Shown here: in pieces, positions 9,706-18,621 of the stretch
Numbering within the stretch: the first letter of the stretch is position 1
How the letters are laid out: the number at the start of each line of letters is the position of its first letter
Assembly: GCA_025153445.1 (NCBI GenBank)
Contig: JANZNS010000006.1
Location: 62,001-126,000, forward strand
Direction of reading: 5' to 3'
DNA: 64,000 nucleotides
DNA from: Marinobacter sp. BGYM27
GTDB taxonomy: Bacteria > Pseudomonadota > Gammaproteobacteria > Pseudomonadales > Oleiphilaceae
The notes under the pieces: model-generated
The model's database searches: none
Seen by the model: only the letters and a program-made list of their open reading frames with translations
What the model was told of the DNA's origin: nothing
Program-made: the position numbers and the translations under genes

Positions 9706-10809
9706 ATGCTGTCGACTATCGAAAAAAGCTCCCCGTTGCGTTGGCTCGGGAAACAACTGTTCAACCGGAATGACCCTGCCGGATTTTTTGATCCGCTGCT
9801 GACGATGATCAACCCGATGTGGGCGCAAGGCTTTGTAGCCGCTCGAATTGAGTCTGTCATTGACGAGACTCCCGATACCCGCACCTTCCTGCTTCAGCCT
9901 TCGTCGCGCTGGCATGGATTTCGGGCGGGGCAACACATCAACATCATCGTTGACTCTGACGGCGTGCGCCACCACCGCACCTTTACCGTTTCCAGCACGC
10001 CCGCCCAATGGCGAACGGATGGCACCATCACGCTGACGATAAAGCGAGCGCCGGGCGGTCGTATTACGAACTGGATGCACGATCACCTTCAAGCCGGCGC
10101 CACCATCGGTATCAGTGAGGCCTTCGGCGATTTCGACTTGCCGGCCGGCCCGTCACCCTTGCTTTACATCGCGGGCGGCAGCGGCATCACACCGGTACTC
10201 AGCCACCTGGCAACGCTTGCAGATAGCCCATACGCTGCTCCGGTGTCATTGCTCTATTACGTGCGCACCGAGGCTGACGTGATTGGTGCAGAAATACTGA
10301 ATTCTCTCGCCGCCAACTGGCCGGCGCTGACCGTCAGCATCTTCCACACCGAAGTGGGTGACGACAGCCAACACATAAACCCGTCTCACTTCAAAAACAT
10401 ACCGGAGTTGAGTGAGCGGCAGGTTTACCTGTGCGGCCCCAAAGGCTTGATGGACCGGGTAGATGAGTTACTAGCACCCTTTGGTCTTCGCGACGATCAG
10501 ATCAACAAGACCTTCTTCAGCGCCCCCACATCGGTGCCGCTGGACACGCCGCTCGGTGGTGCCATCACCTTTACCCGTAGCAGCGTGAATGTTGAGTCCG
10601 ACGGCGACGCACCGCTACTTGAAATTGCGGAAGCCGCAGATCTGACGCCGGCTTATGGCTGCCGCATGGGCATCTGCCATCAGTGCAGCTGCAAAAAGAC
10701 CGAAGGCACCGTGATTAACCGACTCACCGGCAAAGCCTCGGGGCCGGGAGAAGAAACCATTCAGCTCTGTATTTCTGTGCCACAGGGCCCGGTCTCTATC
10801 GACATTTAA
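9706..10809 (+). CDS. Flavin-dependent NAD(P)H:2Fe-2S oxidoreductase, desaturase electron donor
   Basis: This 367-residue protein should pass electrons from NAD(P)H through FAD and a plant-type 2Fe-2S cluster to the neighbouring desaturase. A ferredoxin-reductase FAD region carries the RTFTVSS motif, the nucleotide-binding part carries GGSGITPVLS, and the C-terminal ferredoxin domain has Cys-x4-Cys-x2-Cys (CRMGICHQC) with the last Cys in IQLC. I chose the ATG at 9706, preceded by GGAGG at good spacing, rather than the upstream frame that would cross the operator. It matches the reductase partner (DesC-like) of the Pseudomonas DesT regulon and lies 116 bp before the desaturase. Confidence 0.9.
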   Translation: MLSTIEKSSPLRWLGKQLFNRNDPAGFFDPLLTMINPMWAQGFVAARIESVIDETPDTRTFLLQPSSRWHGFRAGQHINIIVDSDGVRHHRTFTVSSTPAQWRTDGTITLTIKRAPGGRITNWMHDHLQAGATIGISEAFGDFDLPAGPSPLLYIAGGSGITPVLSHLATLADSPYAAPVSLLYYVRTEADVIGAEILNSLAANWPALTVSIFHTEVGDDSQHINPSHFKNIPELSERQVYLCGPKGLMDRVDELLAPFGLRDDQINKTFFSAPTSVPLDTPLGGAITFTRSSVNVESDGDAPLLEIAEAADLTPAYGCRMGICHQCSCKKTEGTVINRLTGKASGPGEETIQLCISVPQGPVSIDI

Positions 10810-10925
10810 CGACCGCTCACTATCGATAACACGCAAACGCTATGAGCCCGAAACAAGGGCCTCAAGCGCAGCTACCAGACAACATGGGCAACCGGTCATC
10901 CGCCGCGCGCCCGGAGGAACACGCT

Positions 10926-12017
10926 ATGACTGCAAAACTGAACCAGCAACAACTCGACTCGCTTGCCGCAGACCTTGATGCCATTCGCGATTCCGTTCGC
11001 GCAGACCTGGGCGAGCGGGACGCAAAATACATTCGCCGCATTATTCGCCTTCACCGGGGGCTGGAAATTGGTGGCCGTGTAATGATGCCGTTCGGTTTCA
11101 TACCGCCAGTGTTTGCGGCTGCCGTTGCTTCGTTGGGTCTCGCCAAGATCATCGAGAATATGGAAATCGGCCACAACGTAATGCACGGCCAGTACGACTG
11201 GATGAATGATCCGTCGCTGCAATCCCAGACCTACGAATGGGATACTGTGTGCACCAGCGAATCCTGGCGCCAGACTCACAACTTCGAGCACCACACCTAT
11301 ACCAATGTGATCGGCAAGGATCGGGACTATGGTTATGCCCTGCTGCGCCTGAGTGATGATTCGAAGTGGCACCCTGGTCACTCCCTTCAGTTCATCAACT
11401 ACATTCTGCTGACCGTATTCTTCCAGTGGGGCGTGGGACTGCATGAACTGGAAAGCGAACGCATTCGTCGCAGGGAGATTGGCCTGACAGACAAGCGCGA
11501 CTTTCTGAAAGGCTTCTTCCGCAAAGGCGGACGCCAGGCGTTCAAGGATTATGTTTTTTTCCCGCTGATCACTTTCCCGGTGGCCCCTATCGTGCTGGCA
11601 GGGAACATCTCGGCGAACCTGATTCGCAACCTGTGGACGTCGACCGTCATTTTCTGCGGTCACTTCACCGAAGATGCGGAAACCTTCAGCGAGGCGTCCA
11701 TCGAGAACGAGAGTCGCGGCCACTGGTACTACCGGCAGCTACTGGGTTCCAGTAATTTTACTGGCAGCAAGTGGGTGCATATTCTGAGCGGTCACCTGAG
11801 CCATCAGATTGAGCATCACGTGTTCCCTGATCTTCCGGCTCATCGATATCCCGAGATTGCACCGCAGGTGGAAGCGATCTGTCACAAGTACGGTCTCAAC
11901 TACAATACCGGCAGCTTTGGCAGTCAGTATCGAACCGTACTCAAACGGATTGCCCACTTCTCGCTGCCAGACCGTCTGCGACTCAAGCTTGGTGGAATGA
12001 CTGCAAAGCAGGCGTAG
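10926..12017 (+). CDS. Membrane fatty-acid desaturase
   Basis: A 363-residue di-iron membrane desaturase that introduces a double bond into acyl chains of lipids or acyl-CoA. The three histidine boxes are clear: HNVMHG (about 84-89), HNFEHH (about 119-124) and a distal HQIEHHVFPD. Hydrophobic membrane segments lie between them. The ATG at 10926 has GGAGGAA at optimal distance; the upstream in-frame ATG (10842) has none. Downstream of the reductase and under the TetR-controlled promoter, it probably adjusts membrane fluidity. Regiospecificity (delta-9 is likely) cannot be read from the sequence. Confidence 0.92.
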   Translation: MTAKLNQQQLDSLAADLDAIRDSVRADLGERDAKYIRRIIRLHRGLEIGGRVMMPFGFIPPVFAAAVASLGLAKIIENMEIGHNVMHGQYDWMNDPSLQSQTYEWDTVCTSESWRQTHNFEHHTYTNVIGKDRDYGYALLRLSDDSKWHPGHSLQFINYILLTVFFQWGVGLHELESERIRRREIGLTDKRDFLKGFFRKGGRQAFKDYVFFPLITFPVAPIVLAGNISANLIRNLWTSTVIFCGHFTEDAETFSEASIENESRGHWYYRQLLGSSNFTGSKWVHILSGHLSHQIEHHVFPDLPAHRYPEIAPQVEAICHKYGLNYNTGSFGSQYRTVLKRIAHFSLPDRLRLKLGGMTAKQA

Positions 12018-12221
12018 CCGCCAGATCCGTCGATCAATGACTGGCCGACACCATGATGGCGCCGCTTATGCGTCGCCATCGCTCCCGCCAATGGAATATG
12101 CCGGGGGCTTCAATAAATCGTGATGCATCATCATGTTATTCCCGCATATTGCGCTAGACTGGAGCAGTAACAACACGATCCACCCTTGGCAATACAACAA
12201 AAAACAGGCGAGGGACTCCGC

Positions 12222-12908
12222 ATGAAACAAGGTGTCATCATCTGCACACTGGGGATTGGCCTTGCCGTCGGCGCTGGCGCCCTCTGGTTTGCCAACGCAC
12301 TACCGCACACCCCGTCAATAGCGACATCCGTTCAGCAGGAAAAAACATCTCAACCTACCCCCATGCCGGCACAGAGCTCGATCGCCGGTGTCTCGGATTC
12401 GAAGACAGGCGAGCCACTGACCCGCGAACAAATCGACCTGTTGAATAACCCCAAAACCATTCAGCTCAGCCAGCGTCTTGAATTTCAGCAACGCCTGAAT
12501 GATTTTGTTGCCTCGGCAGAATCACTCGATCCGCAAGCAAGAAAGACCCAGGCCTCAGAGCTGGAAACAACATTGTCTGGCTATGAAAAAGCAGGGGAAG
12601 TCAGCGCCAATGAGGGGCTGATCGTGCGGGTCGCACTTGTAAAAGCAAGCACAGCGGACGCAGCAGAACAGCAGGACGCCATCGACCGCTTAATGGCGCA
12701 GTACGAGGCAGATGCCGAAAAAAAACAAGCCGCCTGGCGAGTCCAGCCAAAGCCGGAATTTGATGCCTACAAAGCCACAGAGACGCGCATCGTAAATGAA
12801 GTCATGGCGCTTGAGACCATTCCTGAAGACAAAAGCCGAAACGACTACCTGCGTGAACGCCTGATGGAAGCAAGAATTGAAGCCGAAAGGCAGAACAGAG
12901 AACCCTGA
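12222..12908 (+). CDS. Membrane-anchored helical protein, function unknown
   Basis: This 228-residue product starts at ATG 12222 after GGCGAGGG. It has an N-terminal membrane anchor (about 5-25), a Pro/Ser/Thr-rich linker and a long, charged, mostly helical periplasmic part with many Gln and Glu residues. The layout (anchor, variable linker, extended helices) recalls steric lipase foldases (Lif/LimK), but no diagnostic motif is certain. It is convergent with the secreted esterase-type hydrolase at 12946, which makes a chaperone or partner role worth testing; convergent genes need not be linked. Confidence 0.7.
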   Translation: MKQGVIICTLGIGLAVGAGALWFANALPHTPSIATSVQQEKTSQPTPMPAQSSIAGVSDSKTGEPLTREQIDLLNNPKTIQLSQRLEFQQRLNDFVASAESLDPQARKTQASELETTLSGYEKAGEVSANEGLIVRVALVKASTADAAEQQDAIDRLMAQYEADAEKKQAAWRVQPKPEFDAYKATETRIVNEVMALETIPEDKSRNDYLRERLMEARIEAERQNREP

Positions 12909-12945
12909 GCTCTCTGCCCTGCCATCCGGTAATCAGACCTTATGC

Positions 12946-14349
12946 CTACAGAACCTGCCCCAACAGCCAGTAAAACGCGTTGAATGGCTTGTTGTAGTCT
13001 GCCTGCTGGTCAGTTTCAGACGCCTGCATCACAGCCCCGCTGCCATTCAGCACATTGTCGATGAAGTCATCCATTTCCAGACCGGCTTCCTGAATATCCG
13101 AGTTGGCAAACTCGATAATGGTCGAACAGTGACTTTCGTTCACACCCCGGTACCAGGGCATGAAGTAGCCGAAGTTGTCGAGGTTGGATAACTGGCTCAA
13201 CAGCCGGTCGGTATCCACATGCCAGCGATCATGCAGCAACTGTTCTTTGGCTGCTTCACTCGGTGCATTCTGGATATCGTCATAGAACCGTTCATAGGAA
13301 TAGGCCGAGAAGTTCAGATCCTGCCAGAAATGGGTATGGCCCATCCTGTCTGAAGGTAAAGCGGTCGCCAGCGCAGTGTAGAGTGTGCCGAGATCGTTCA
13401 GGTCCAGCAGCGGCATGCCGGACTTCAGGTACGCCAGCGGGCCGGACGCTTCATCAAGCCCCCAGGCATCGCGAATCAGCGTCTGCAAGGGCACCGAAGG
13501 ATACTGGGCGGGGTCACCATCCAGCGGCGCCTGGAATGCGGGGCCGGAGTCGTCGATCAGAAAACCCCGGGTCGGCGCTATATCCCGCCTCATGGGCTGA
13601 TAGTTGGTCAGGCTACCAATACCACCTGCGCTGCACCCGGTGGCCAGCATTTGCTTGGGCCGTTGCAAATGATCCTTGACCCACGACACCACCGCGCGGT
13701 TGTTCCGCAGGCCATTGTGATGCCACACCAATGGCGGCGCATCGCCTGTCGGATCGTCATAAACCGCGACGCGGTCACCGGAATAGATGTCGCCCGTGCA
13801 ATAGGGGATATAGACCATATTCCAGTTCTGGGTTTTCACCGAAGACAAGGGGTTGAGCCGCACCACAAACGGGCTGACCAGGCTGGCACTGGGGTTGGCA
13901 ATATTCATGTAATCATCCGGAATACCATCCGGATTGCGCGCCCCGCGAATACCGGTCTGGCCCGAACAACTTTCATAATCCCAGCAGGCGCCGCCACCTT
14001 CCATATAGACAACCGTGTTGCTGGTGTTGGGCACGCGGTTGACGAAGAATTTGTACTCCGATCCGTTGCCACAGACAGCCCCGGTTTCGGCCGACAACTT
14101 CACGGTCTGCCATTCGTAGTACTTGCCCGGGCTAAAGCCATCATTGAAGCCCGCAGGGTTCGCCTGCAACGGATAGTCCCCCTGACGCTGGGCCTCCGTT
14201 ACCGGATTGTCGGCCTTCGGAGGGCTGGCAAGATTCACCAGTGTCCGCCAAAAACCATAGTCTCCCAATTCCGCAAACGCTGCCCCCGACAACGACATAC
14301 CCAGGGTCAGTATCAGCACTTTCATTGCGATGCTGTTTTTCACAGTCAT
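12946..14349 (-). CDS. Secreted pectinacetylesterase/Notum-family hydrolase
   Basis: A 467-residue exported serine hydrolase with a signal peptide (cleavage after GAAFA, about residue 26). The family signatures are an oxyanion segment YMEGGGACWDYESC (about 115-128), the nucleophile elbow GCSAGG with Ser240, and a late conserved His in NESHCST (His407). Several Cys residues may form disulfides. The family removes acyl groups from carbohydrates or protein lipids; bacterial members often have unknown substrates. The start is ATG 14349 or, with better GGGAGG spacing, GTG 14343. It stands alone on the minus strand. Substrate is unknown. Confidence 0.85.
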   Translation of the reverse strand: MTVKNSIAMKVLILTLGMSLSGAAFAELGDYGFWRTLVNLASPPKADNPVTEAQRQGDYPLQANPAGFNDGFSPGKYYEWQTVKLSAETGAVCGNGSEYKFFVNRVPNTSNTVVYMEGGGACWDYESCSGQTGIRGARNPDGIPDDYMNIANPSASLVSPFVVRLNPLSSVKTQNWNMVYIPYCTGDIYSGDRVAVYDDPTGDAPPLVWHHNGLRNNRAVVSWVKDHLQRPKQMLATGCSAGGIGSLTNYQPMRRDIAPTRGFLIDDSGPAFQAPLDGDPAQYPSVPLQTLIRDAWGLDEASGPLAYLKSGMPLLDLNDLGTLYTALATALPSDRMGHTHFWQDLNFSAYSYERFYDDIQNAPSEAAKEQLLHDRWHVDTDRLLSQLSNLDNFGYFMPWYRGVNESHCSTIIEFANSDIQEAGLEMDDFIDNVLNGSGAVMQASETDQQADYNKPFNAFYWLLGQVL

Positions 14350-14588
14350 CCCTCCCTCATTATTGTTATGGAGATCCACTTGTGAGGGCGTCGGAGTTAG
14401 CAGCTCCCTGCATCTCCAGCCCACGCTAAAACCTAGACGTGACACTGTGTTGCATCAATGGGAGAAATTAGACCGAATGACACTAAAAACAAGGCGGTTA
14501 TAGCGCCGGCGGGAAAGTCTTTAAAAATGAACAGCCTCTCATCCGAGACGACTGAAACGGCATTCAATTCTTGGCCCGATATGCCTTG

Positions 14589-16268
14589 TCAGGGAGGGCC
14601 AACTTCGCAGGCCAGCACCAGCGCCCAAAATTCAGAGAAGTCATTTACCACAACATCCGGCTTGTGGGGATGGCGATGCGTACCCGGAAAGATGGTGTGC
14701 AACCAGGGCAAATCCCACTGGGCGCCGTTAAAGAAAACTGCCGTCATGCCTGCCCGTTTAGCCGCGATCATGTCGGTGGTGCTGTCACCGACATACCAGA
14801 CGCTGGGGCCGACAGGATAATGGAGATTTTCGGCCGCAAGAATCAGTTGGTCCGGATGGGGCTTTCGCAGTGGCGTGTCGTCACCGCAAACCTCAGTGTC
14901 AAACAGGTGTTGCCACCCAGAGCCTTCAACTGCTGCCAGCTCATGTTCAAAGAATTCACGGTCGCGGTTGGTGATCACGCCGACCTCAATCCCCAGATTG
15001 CGCAGGCCTGACAGCATCTGACTCACCTTCGGTTCGAAAGCCTTCACCGTGCCGTAGTGATTTCGGTAATGGCGGTTGAACGCGCTATGGGCAATCTGCT
15101 TGGCTGGCTCGTCTTCTCCGAACAGCACTTCAAAAATATCCGTTCGCGATATCTTGCGGTCAGCCTTCACTTTCGGGTGGAGCTGGGCAAACTCCCGGAC
15201 GTACGCCACCAACCGTGCATCCTCCGGGGTTTTGCTGTCTTCCGGCATTACCATCCGGCTCATCAATCCCAGCGCATGAAATTCCGGCAGCATGTCGTCC
15301 ACTGCGTGATACATCGCATCCAGCGTGTCCACCAGCGTGGCGTGCCAGTCGAACAGAATCACCTGCGGGCGAATCAGCTTGGCCACTGCAGGGTGCCAAT
15401 CGGCTTCCTGGCGGGGTTCGGGAATTTCCGGCGGCGGGAAGGCCGTCGGACGCACCTCATCTACCCGAGCAGCAAAGGTATCAGCGGGAAAAGACGCAAG
15501 CGCATCCATCAGTGCTTCAAAACTGTCCAGAATCAGGTTTGGCCTGCTTTCCTTGCGGAACCAGCTCTCGATTCGGTGAAGCTCCCAGCCCGAGCCGTTA
15601 TAAAACACCGGCGTCACGCCCGATGCGTTAGCGGTGACCATGTCGATATAGCTGTCGCCAACGTACCAGACCGCCGCATCGACGGGCACACCTACCGTTT
15701 GCGCAGCTCGCAGCAGCACTTCCGGGTCCGGCTTGTAATGAACCACATCATCGGCGCAAACCGTGCCGTCAAACAGATCCTGCCAGCGCCCCCCATCAAC
15801 AATCGTCAGTTCCCGCTCAAGAAACTCCCGATTGCGGTTAGTGGCCACAACCAGTCGAATCCCCAGGGCGCGGCAGGCCTGCAGATACTCGTAGATACCA
15901 TCCTGAAACGGCTTCACCTGCCCGAAGTACTTCCGGTAACAACGATTGTAGGCCTCATGGGCAATGGTTTTGGCCGCGGTATCCTGACCGAAAATGGCGT
16001 TAAAAATATCCGTGCGGGACACCCGCCGCTCCGCCAGAATCTGCGGATGAAGACGCCTGAAGATGCGGATGTAGCGGACCAGCCGGGCATCATCGGCGGT
16101 ATTGCACTCAGCTTCGGGGAGCAGCCGTTCGACCAGCCCGAGATCCTCCAGCTGCGGCAGCATCTCTTCCATCGCGCTGAACATAGCGTCATGGGTGTCA
16201 ACAAGGGTGCCGTGCCAATCGAACAACAGCGCAGCCGGCACCGGGAGCGAACTTTCAGAAGCCATCAT
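14589..16268 (-). CDS. Tandem-duplicated HAD-family hydrolase with atypical motif I
   Basis: A 559-residue protein made of two homologous HAD domains repeated with a period of 290 residues. Domain 1: motif I D17-W-H-G-T, motif II Thr143 (VVATNRNREF), motif III Lys179 (HYKPDPE), motif IV D205/D209 (YVGDSYIDM). Domain 2: D307-W-H-A-T, Thr433, Lys469, D495/D499. The usual second Asp of DxDGT is His in both copies, so the general acid/base of ordinary phosphatases is replaced. Single-domain relatives are phosphoglycolate-phosphatase-like. AAGGAG five bases upstream supports ATG 16268 (ATG 16265 also possible). Substrate unknown. Confidence 0.88.
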   Translation of the reverse strand: MMASESSLPVPAALLFDWHGTLVDTHDAMFSAMEEMLPQLEDLGLVERLLPEAECNTADDARLVRYIRIFRRLHPQILAERRVSRTDIFNAIFGQDTAAKTIAHEAYNRCYRKYFGQVKPFQDGIYEYLQACRALGIRLVVATNRNREFLERELTIVDGGRWQDLFDGTVCADDVVHYKPDPEVLLRAAQTVGVPVDAAVWYVGDSYIDMVTANASGVTPVFYNGSGWELHRIESWFRKESRPNLILDSFEALMDALASFPADTFAARVDEVRPTAFPPPEIPEPRQEADWHPAVAKLIRPQVILFDWHATLVDTLDAMYHAVDDMLPEFHALGLMSRMVMPEDSKTPEDARLVAYVREFAQLHPKVKADRKISRTDIFEVLFGEDEPAKQIAHSAFNRHYRNHYGTVKAFEPKVSQMLSGLRNLGIEVGVITNRDREFFEHELAAVEGSGWQHLFDTEVCGDDTPLRKPHPDQLILAAENLHYPVGPSVWYVGDSTTDMIAAKRAGMTAVFFNGAQWDLPWLHTIFPGTHRHPHKPDVVVNDFSEFWALVLACEVGPP

Positions 16269-16301
16269 TCGCACTCCTTCCTATGACCTGAAGCATGTAA
16301 C

Positions 16302-16862
16302 TTACTGTGGCTTGTCCGCCGTTTTCACCTCGATCACCCGCCCGTTACGGAGCGTCACCACGCGGCGGAACTCAGTGCTACCAAAACCATAGAGCCACTC
16401 TTCAACCGGGTAGGTGGCCTGGACGGCGTTATCCCTCGGGCGGTGATCCGGAGGCGCATACCAGGTCACCCGCCTGGAAAGCGGTTCGCCGCACCGGGCC
16501 GCCACCTCGAACTCACTCAGACCTTCCCGTAACAAGCGAGGCTTGCAGGGGCCCGGTGCCCCGGGAGGAAAACCGTAGCCCATGGTGTCTTCACGGTGGA
16601 GCCGACCATCCCGAAATTCCAGGCGGCGGATAAAGCGCCCTGGACCCGGGTTGTAGTACCAGTGTTCGATCGTATTAATGATACCCAGTCCCGGAAGCAC
16701 CGCCTGTGGATACTCCGCCACATAGTCCGGTTCACCGCAGCGTTCGCGGACCTCGACCGGCCAGTCACCCTCATCGACCAGCGACGTACCGCAACGAAAG
16801 GCAGCGCTCGCCTCAGCGGCCAGCAATATCAGACAGGCAAATACACCCAGCCTGAATCCCAT
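16302..16862 (-). CDS. Exported DUF2845-type protein
   Basis: A 186-residue protein with a signal peptide (cleavage after ASA, about residue 20) and two copies of a unit beginning with a Cys and containing RCGEP: FRCGTSLVDEGDW...RCGEPDY and CKPRLLREGLSEFEV...RCGEPLS. Each is followed by an aromatic strand (EHWYYNPG / EEWLYGFG) and a strand with an R-x-GR element (FRDGRL / LRNGRV). This is the pattern of DUF2845; no function is established. The paired Cys residues suggest periplasmic disulfides. It lies 33 nt upstream of the HAD gene on the same strand and may be co-transcribed. Confidence 0.8.
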   Translation of the reverse strand: MGFRLGVFACLILLAAEASAAFRCGTSLVDEGDWPVEVRERCGEPDYVAEYPQAVLPGLGIINTIEHWYYNPGPGRFIRRLEFRDGRLHREDTMGYGFPPGAPGPCKPRLLREGLSEFEVAARCGEPLSRRVTWYAPPDHRPRDNAVQATYPVEEWLYGFGSTEFRRVVTLRNGRVIEVKTADKPQ

Positions 16863-16951
16863 TTAACGTCTCCAATTGCTGTGGTCTGACCGCAGTATCA
16901 AAACTTTGCGGGTGTGAGGCCTCGGACCTCTCGACGTCACTCTCCGTCTAT

Positions 16952-17872
16952 CTACAGGAACAATGCGACCATTACCGGAATATAGATCAGCGCAAACAAT
17001 GTACTTAACAGCGTAGTGCCTGCGGCCTGGCGTGGCGACTCATCCAGTAACGTGGCGATAACAACGGTATTGGCCGCGAGGGGCGTTACTGAAACAAGGA
17101 AAATCGCCCGATAAACCGCATCGTTATAGAACCCGAACCAGTGACTGTCGGCCCACCAGAACACCAGCGCCGATGCCGGCCAGACAACGAATTTCCCGAA
17201 GAATGCGATTGCAGTAAAGCGGATATTGCCCGCCAGCCCGCGAAAAGAAAGGATGCTCATGCCGATAATCATCATCCCGAAAATACTGTAGGCACCGCGC
17301 AGATTATCGAACAGAGGCGCAAAAATAGTCGGAATAACGACGCCACTCAGATTCAGCACTACCGCCAGCAAAAACGCATACAGCGCAGGCAATCGCGCAA
17401 CCCGGATCAGGCATTCCCGGGCGGACGAACGCCCCCTCCCTGCCAGATAAAAACCCACGGAGTTTTCAAACAACGTCGTGCCGAGCATGCACACGATGTA
17501 CAAACCCAAACCTTCCTGACCAAACAGCAACAGCGCAACCGGAATCCCGAAGTAGCCGGTGTTACCCGTTCCCACCGCCAGCGGAATAATGTTGGCGCTG
17601 CCATCATGGAGCCAGCGACGCGACACGGCTTGCAACAGCAGGCTGACCACCACGCAAAACAGGAACACCACAACCGGCAGCATCAACACTTCAATCGACA
17701 GCGGAGCGGCCATGACACCGGAAAAGATCACCGATGGGGTGACGATATACAGCATAATGCCGGCGATATGCCGGCCACTGGCCTCAAGGTAGCGACCGGC
17801 TATCCAGCCCAGCGCTACAGTGACATAAAGCGGTAACAACTTGGTAAACAGCGACAACACAACACTTATCAA
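16952..17872 (-). CDS. AEC-family (auxin efflux carrier-like) transporter
   Basis: A 306-residue polytopic inner-membrane protein with about ten hydrophobic segments in the five-plus-five arrangement of PF03547 (AEC) carriers. Typical features are LYVTVALGWIAGR at the N-terminus, a central AVGTGNTGYFGIPVAL segment (conserved GN-xG-GIP) and a final SVTPLAANTVVIA helix. Members move carboxylates or amino acids; the substrate cannot be deduced here. Monocistronic. Confidence 0.87.
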   Translation of the reverse strand: MISVVLSLFTKLLPLYVTVALGWIAGRYLEASGRHIAGIMLYIVTPSVIFSGVMAAPLSIEVLMLPVVVFLFCVVVSLLLQAVSRRWLHDGSANIIPLAVGTGNTGYFGIPVALLLFGQEGLGLYIVCMLGTTLFENSVGFYLAGRGRSSARECLIRVARLPALYAFLLAVVLNLSGVVIPTIFAPLFDNLRGAYSIFGMMIIGMSILSFRGLAGNIRFTAIAFFGKFVVWPASALVFWWADSHWFGFYNDAVYRAIFLVSVTPLAANTVVIATLLDESPRQAAGTTLLSTLFALIYIPVMVALFL

Positions 17873-17988
17873 GACGAGCGCAACCTGTGCAGGGGACAGA
17901 CTGGATCACAGCCAGTCGACCGGGATTGGAATAGAATCCTGTAAACGATAGCGAACCCTGCCCCCAGCGACCAGTAGGAAAACAACGC

Positions 17989-18435
17989 ATGCGTATTAAC
18001 CTGGCCATAGCCATGTTTCTGCTTTGCTTGGTATCACTGAGCACATCCGCAGCCGAATCACTGCCCTCTGCCACGGCCATGTCTGACGCCACCGAGCAGT
18101 TCATGGCGACCGCTGCCTCCGGCGATATCAGCAGGGCTTACAAAGACCTCGCGCCCTATCTCGGCGTTCCCAGAGAAGCCTTCGATGCCTCGGCTGCCGA
18201 GGCGCACACCTACTTCAGAAAAGTGTTTGATCGTGCCGGCAAACCGGTGGGCAAAACACGGGTCGCCAGGGAGAAGATCGAAGACGACTTCTATCGGGAG
18301 GTCTGGCTGCAGAAATTCGCTGAAGCCGCTATCGCCTGGGAATTCACCTTCTATCAGGCAACACAGGGCTGGAAGTTGGTCGGAGTCAGCTACACAACCG
18401 ATATTGAATCCCTGTATCGCCCCTATAGTCCCTGA
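17989..18435 (+). CDS. Small exported protein, DUF4019-like
   Basis: A 148-residue protein with a clear signal peptide (MRINLAIAMFLLCL, cleavage after TSAAE) and an alpha+beta domain with AGKPVGKTRVAREK and a terminal FYQATQGWKLVGVSY strand. Its size and the GKxxxR region resemble DUF4019-type periplasmic proteins, but the match is by eye only. No functional residues are evident. It is divergent from the AEC transporter and precedes the suf control region without belonging to it. Confidence 0.75.
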   Translation: MRINLAIAMFLLCLVSLSTSAAESLPSATAMSDATEQFMATAASGDISRAYKDLAPYLGVPREAFDASAAEAHTYFRKVFDRAGKPVGKTRVAREKIEDDFYREVWLQKFAEAAIAWEFTFYQATQGWKLVGVSYTTDIESLYRPYSP

Positions 18436-18470
18436 TAACGCCAGTAATCCCTAAAGCGCCCGGGCCGGCA

Positions 18471-18500
18471 CTGACGCGAACCACTGAGCTGCGTTATAAT
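18471..18500 (+). promoter_or_regulatory. Upstream promoter-like element before suf
   Basis: CTGACG (18471-18476), 18-bp spacer and a consensus TATAAT (18495-18500). It points toward sufB but lies 338 bp upstream, ahead of the IscR-type site, so it could give a longer second transcript. Confidence 0.45.
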
Positions 18501-18588
18501 GCGCCGTGACCGGGCTTTTGCAGAGTAATGGCACGATGTTGGCCGGGTGATTTCAGGTCACGTTTACAGGTATTTGCCGCACCAAATA

Positions 18589-18613
18589 ATACCTGACTAA
18601 TTTACTCTGATAT
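18589..18613 (+). promoter_or_regulatory. IscR type-1-like operator of the suf operon
   Basis: A 25-bp site beginning ATACC, with GACT in the left half and GATAT at the right end, matches 22 of 25 positions of the type-1 IscR consensus as I recall it. It covers the -35 and spacer of the suf promoter (18593-18621), so holo-IscR would be expected to repress. Confidence 0.65.
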
Positions 18614-18621
18614 TGTACAAT
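18593..18621 (+). promoter_or_regulatory. suf operon promoter
   Basis: CTGACT (18593-18598), an exact 17-bp spacer and TACAAT (18616-18621). It leaves a leader of about 210 nt before sufB. Confidence 0.65.

Noticed and set aside
14439..14455. Sigma-54-like element TGACAC-N4-TTGC on the plus strand
   Set aside because: The distance between the GA and GC doublets is one base short of the sigma-54 rule, the -24 GG is GA, and no plus-strand gene follows.
15057..16286. 409-codon plus-strand frame opposite the HAD gene
   Set aside because: It is antisense to a gene with complete HAD motifs, is rich in His/Arg/Gln as expected for a complementary frame, and has no family signature.
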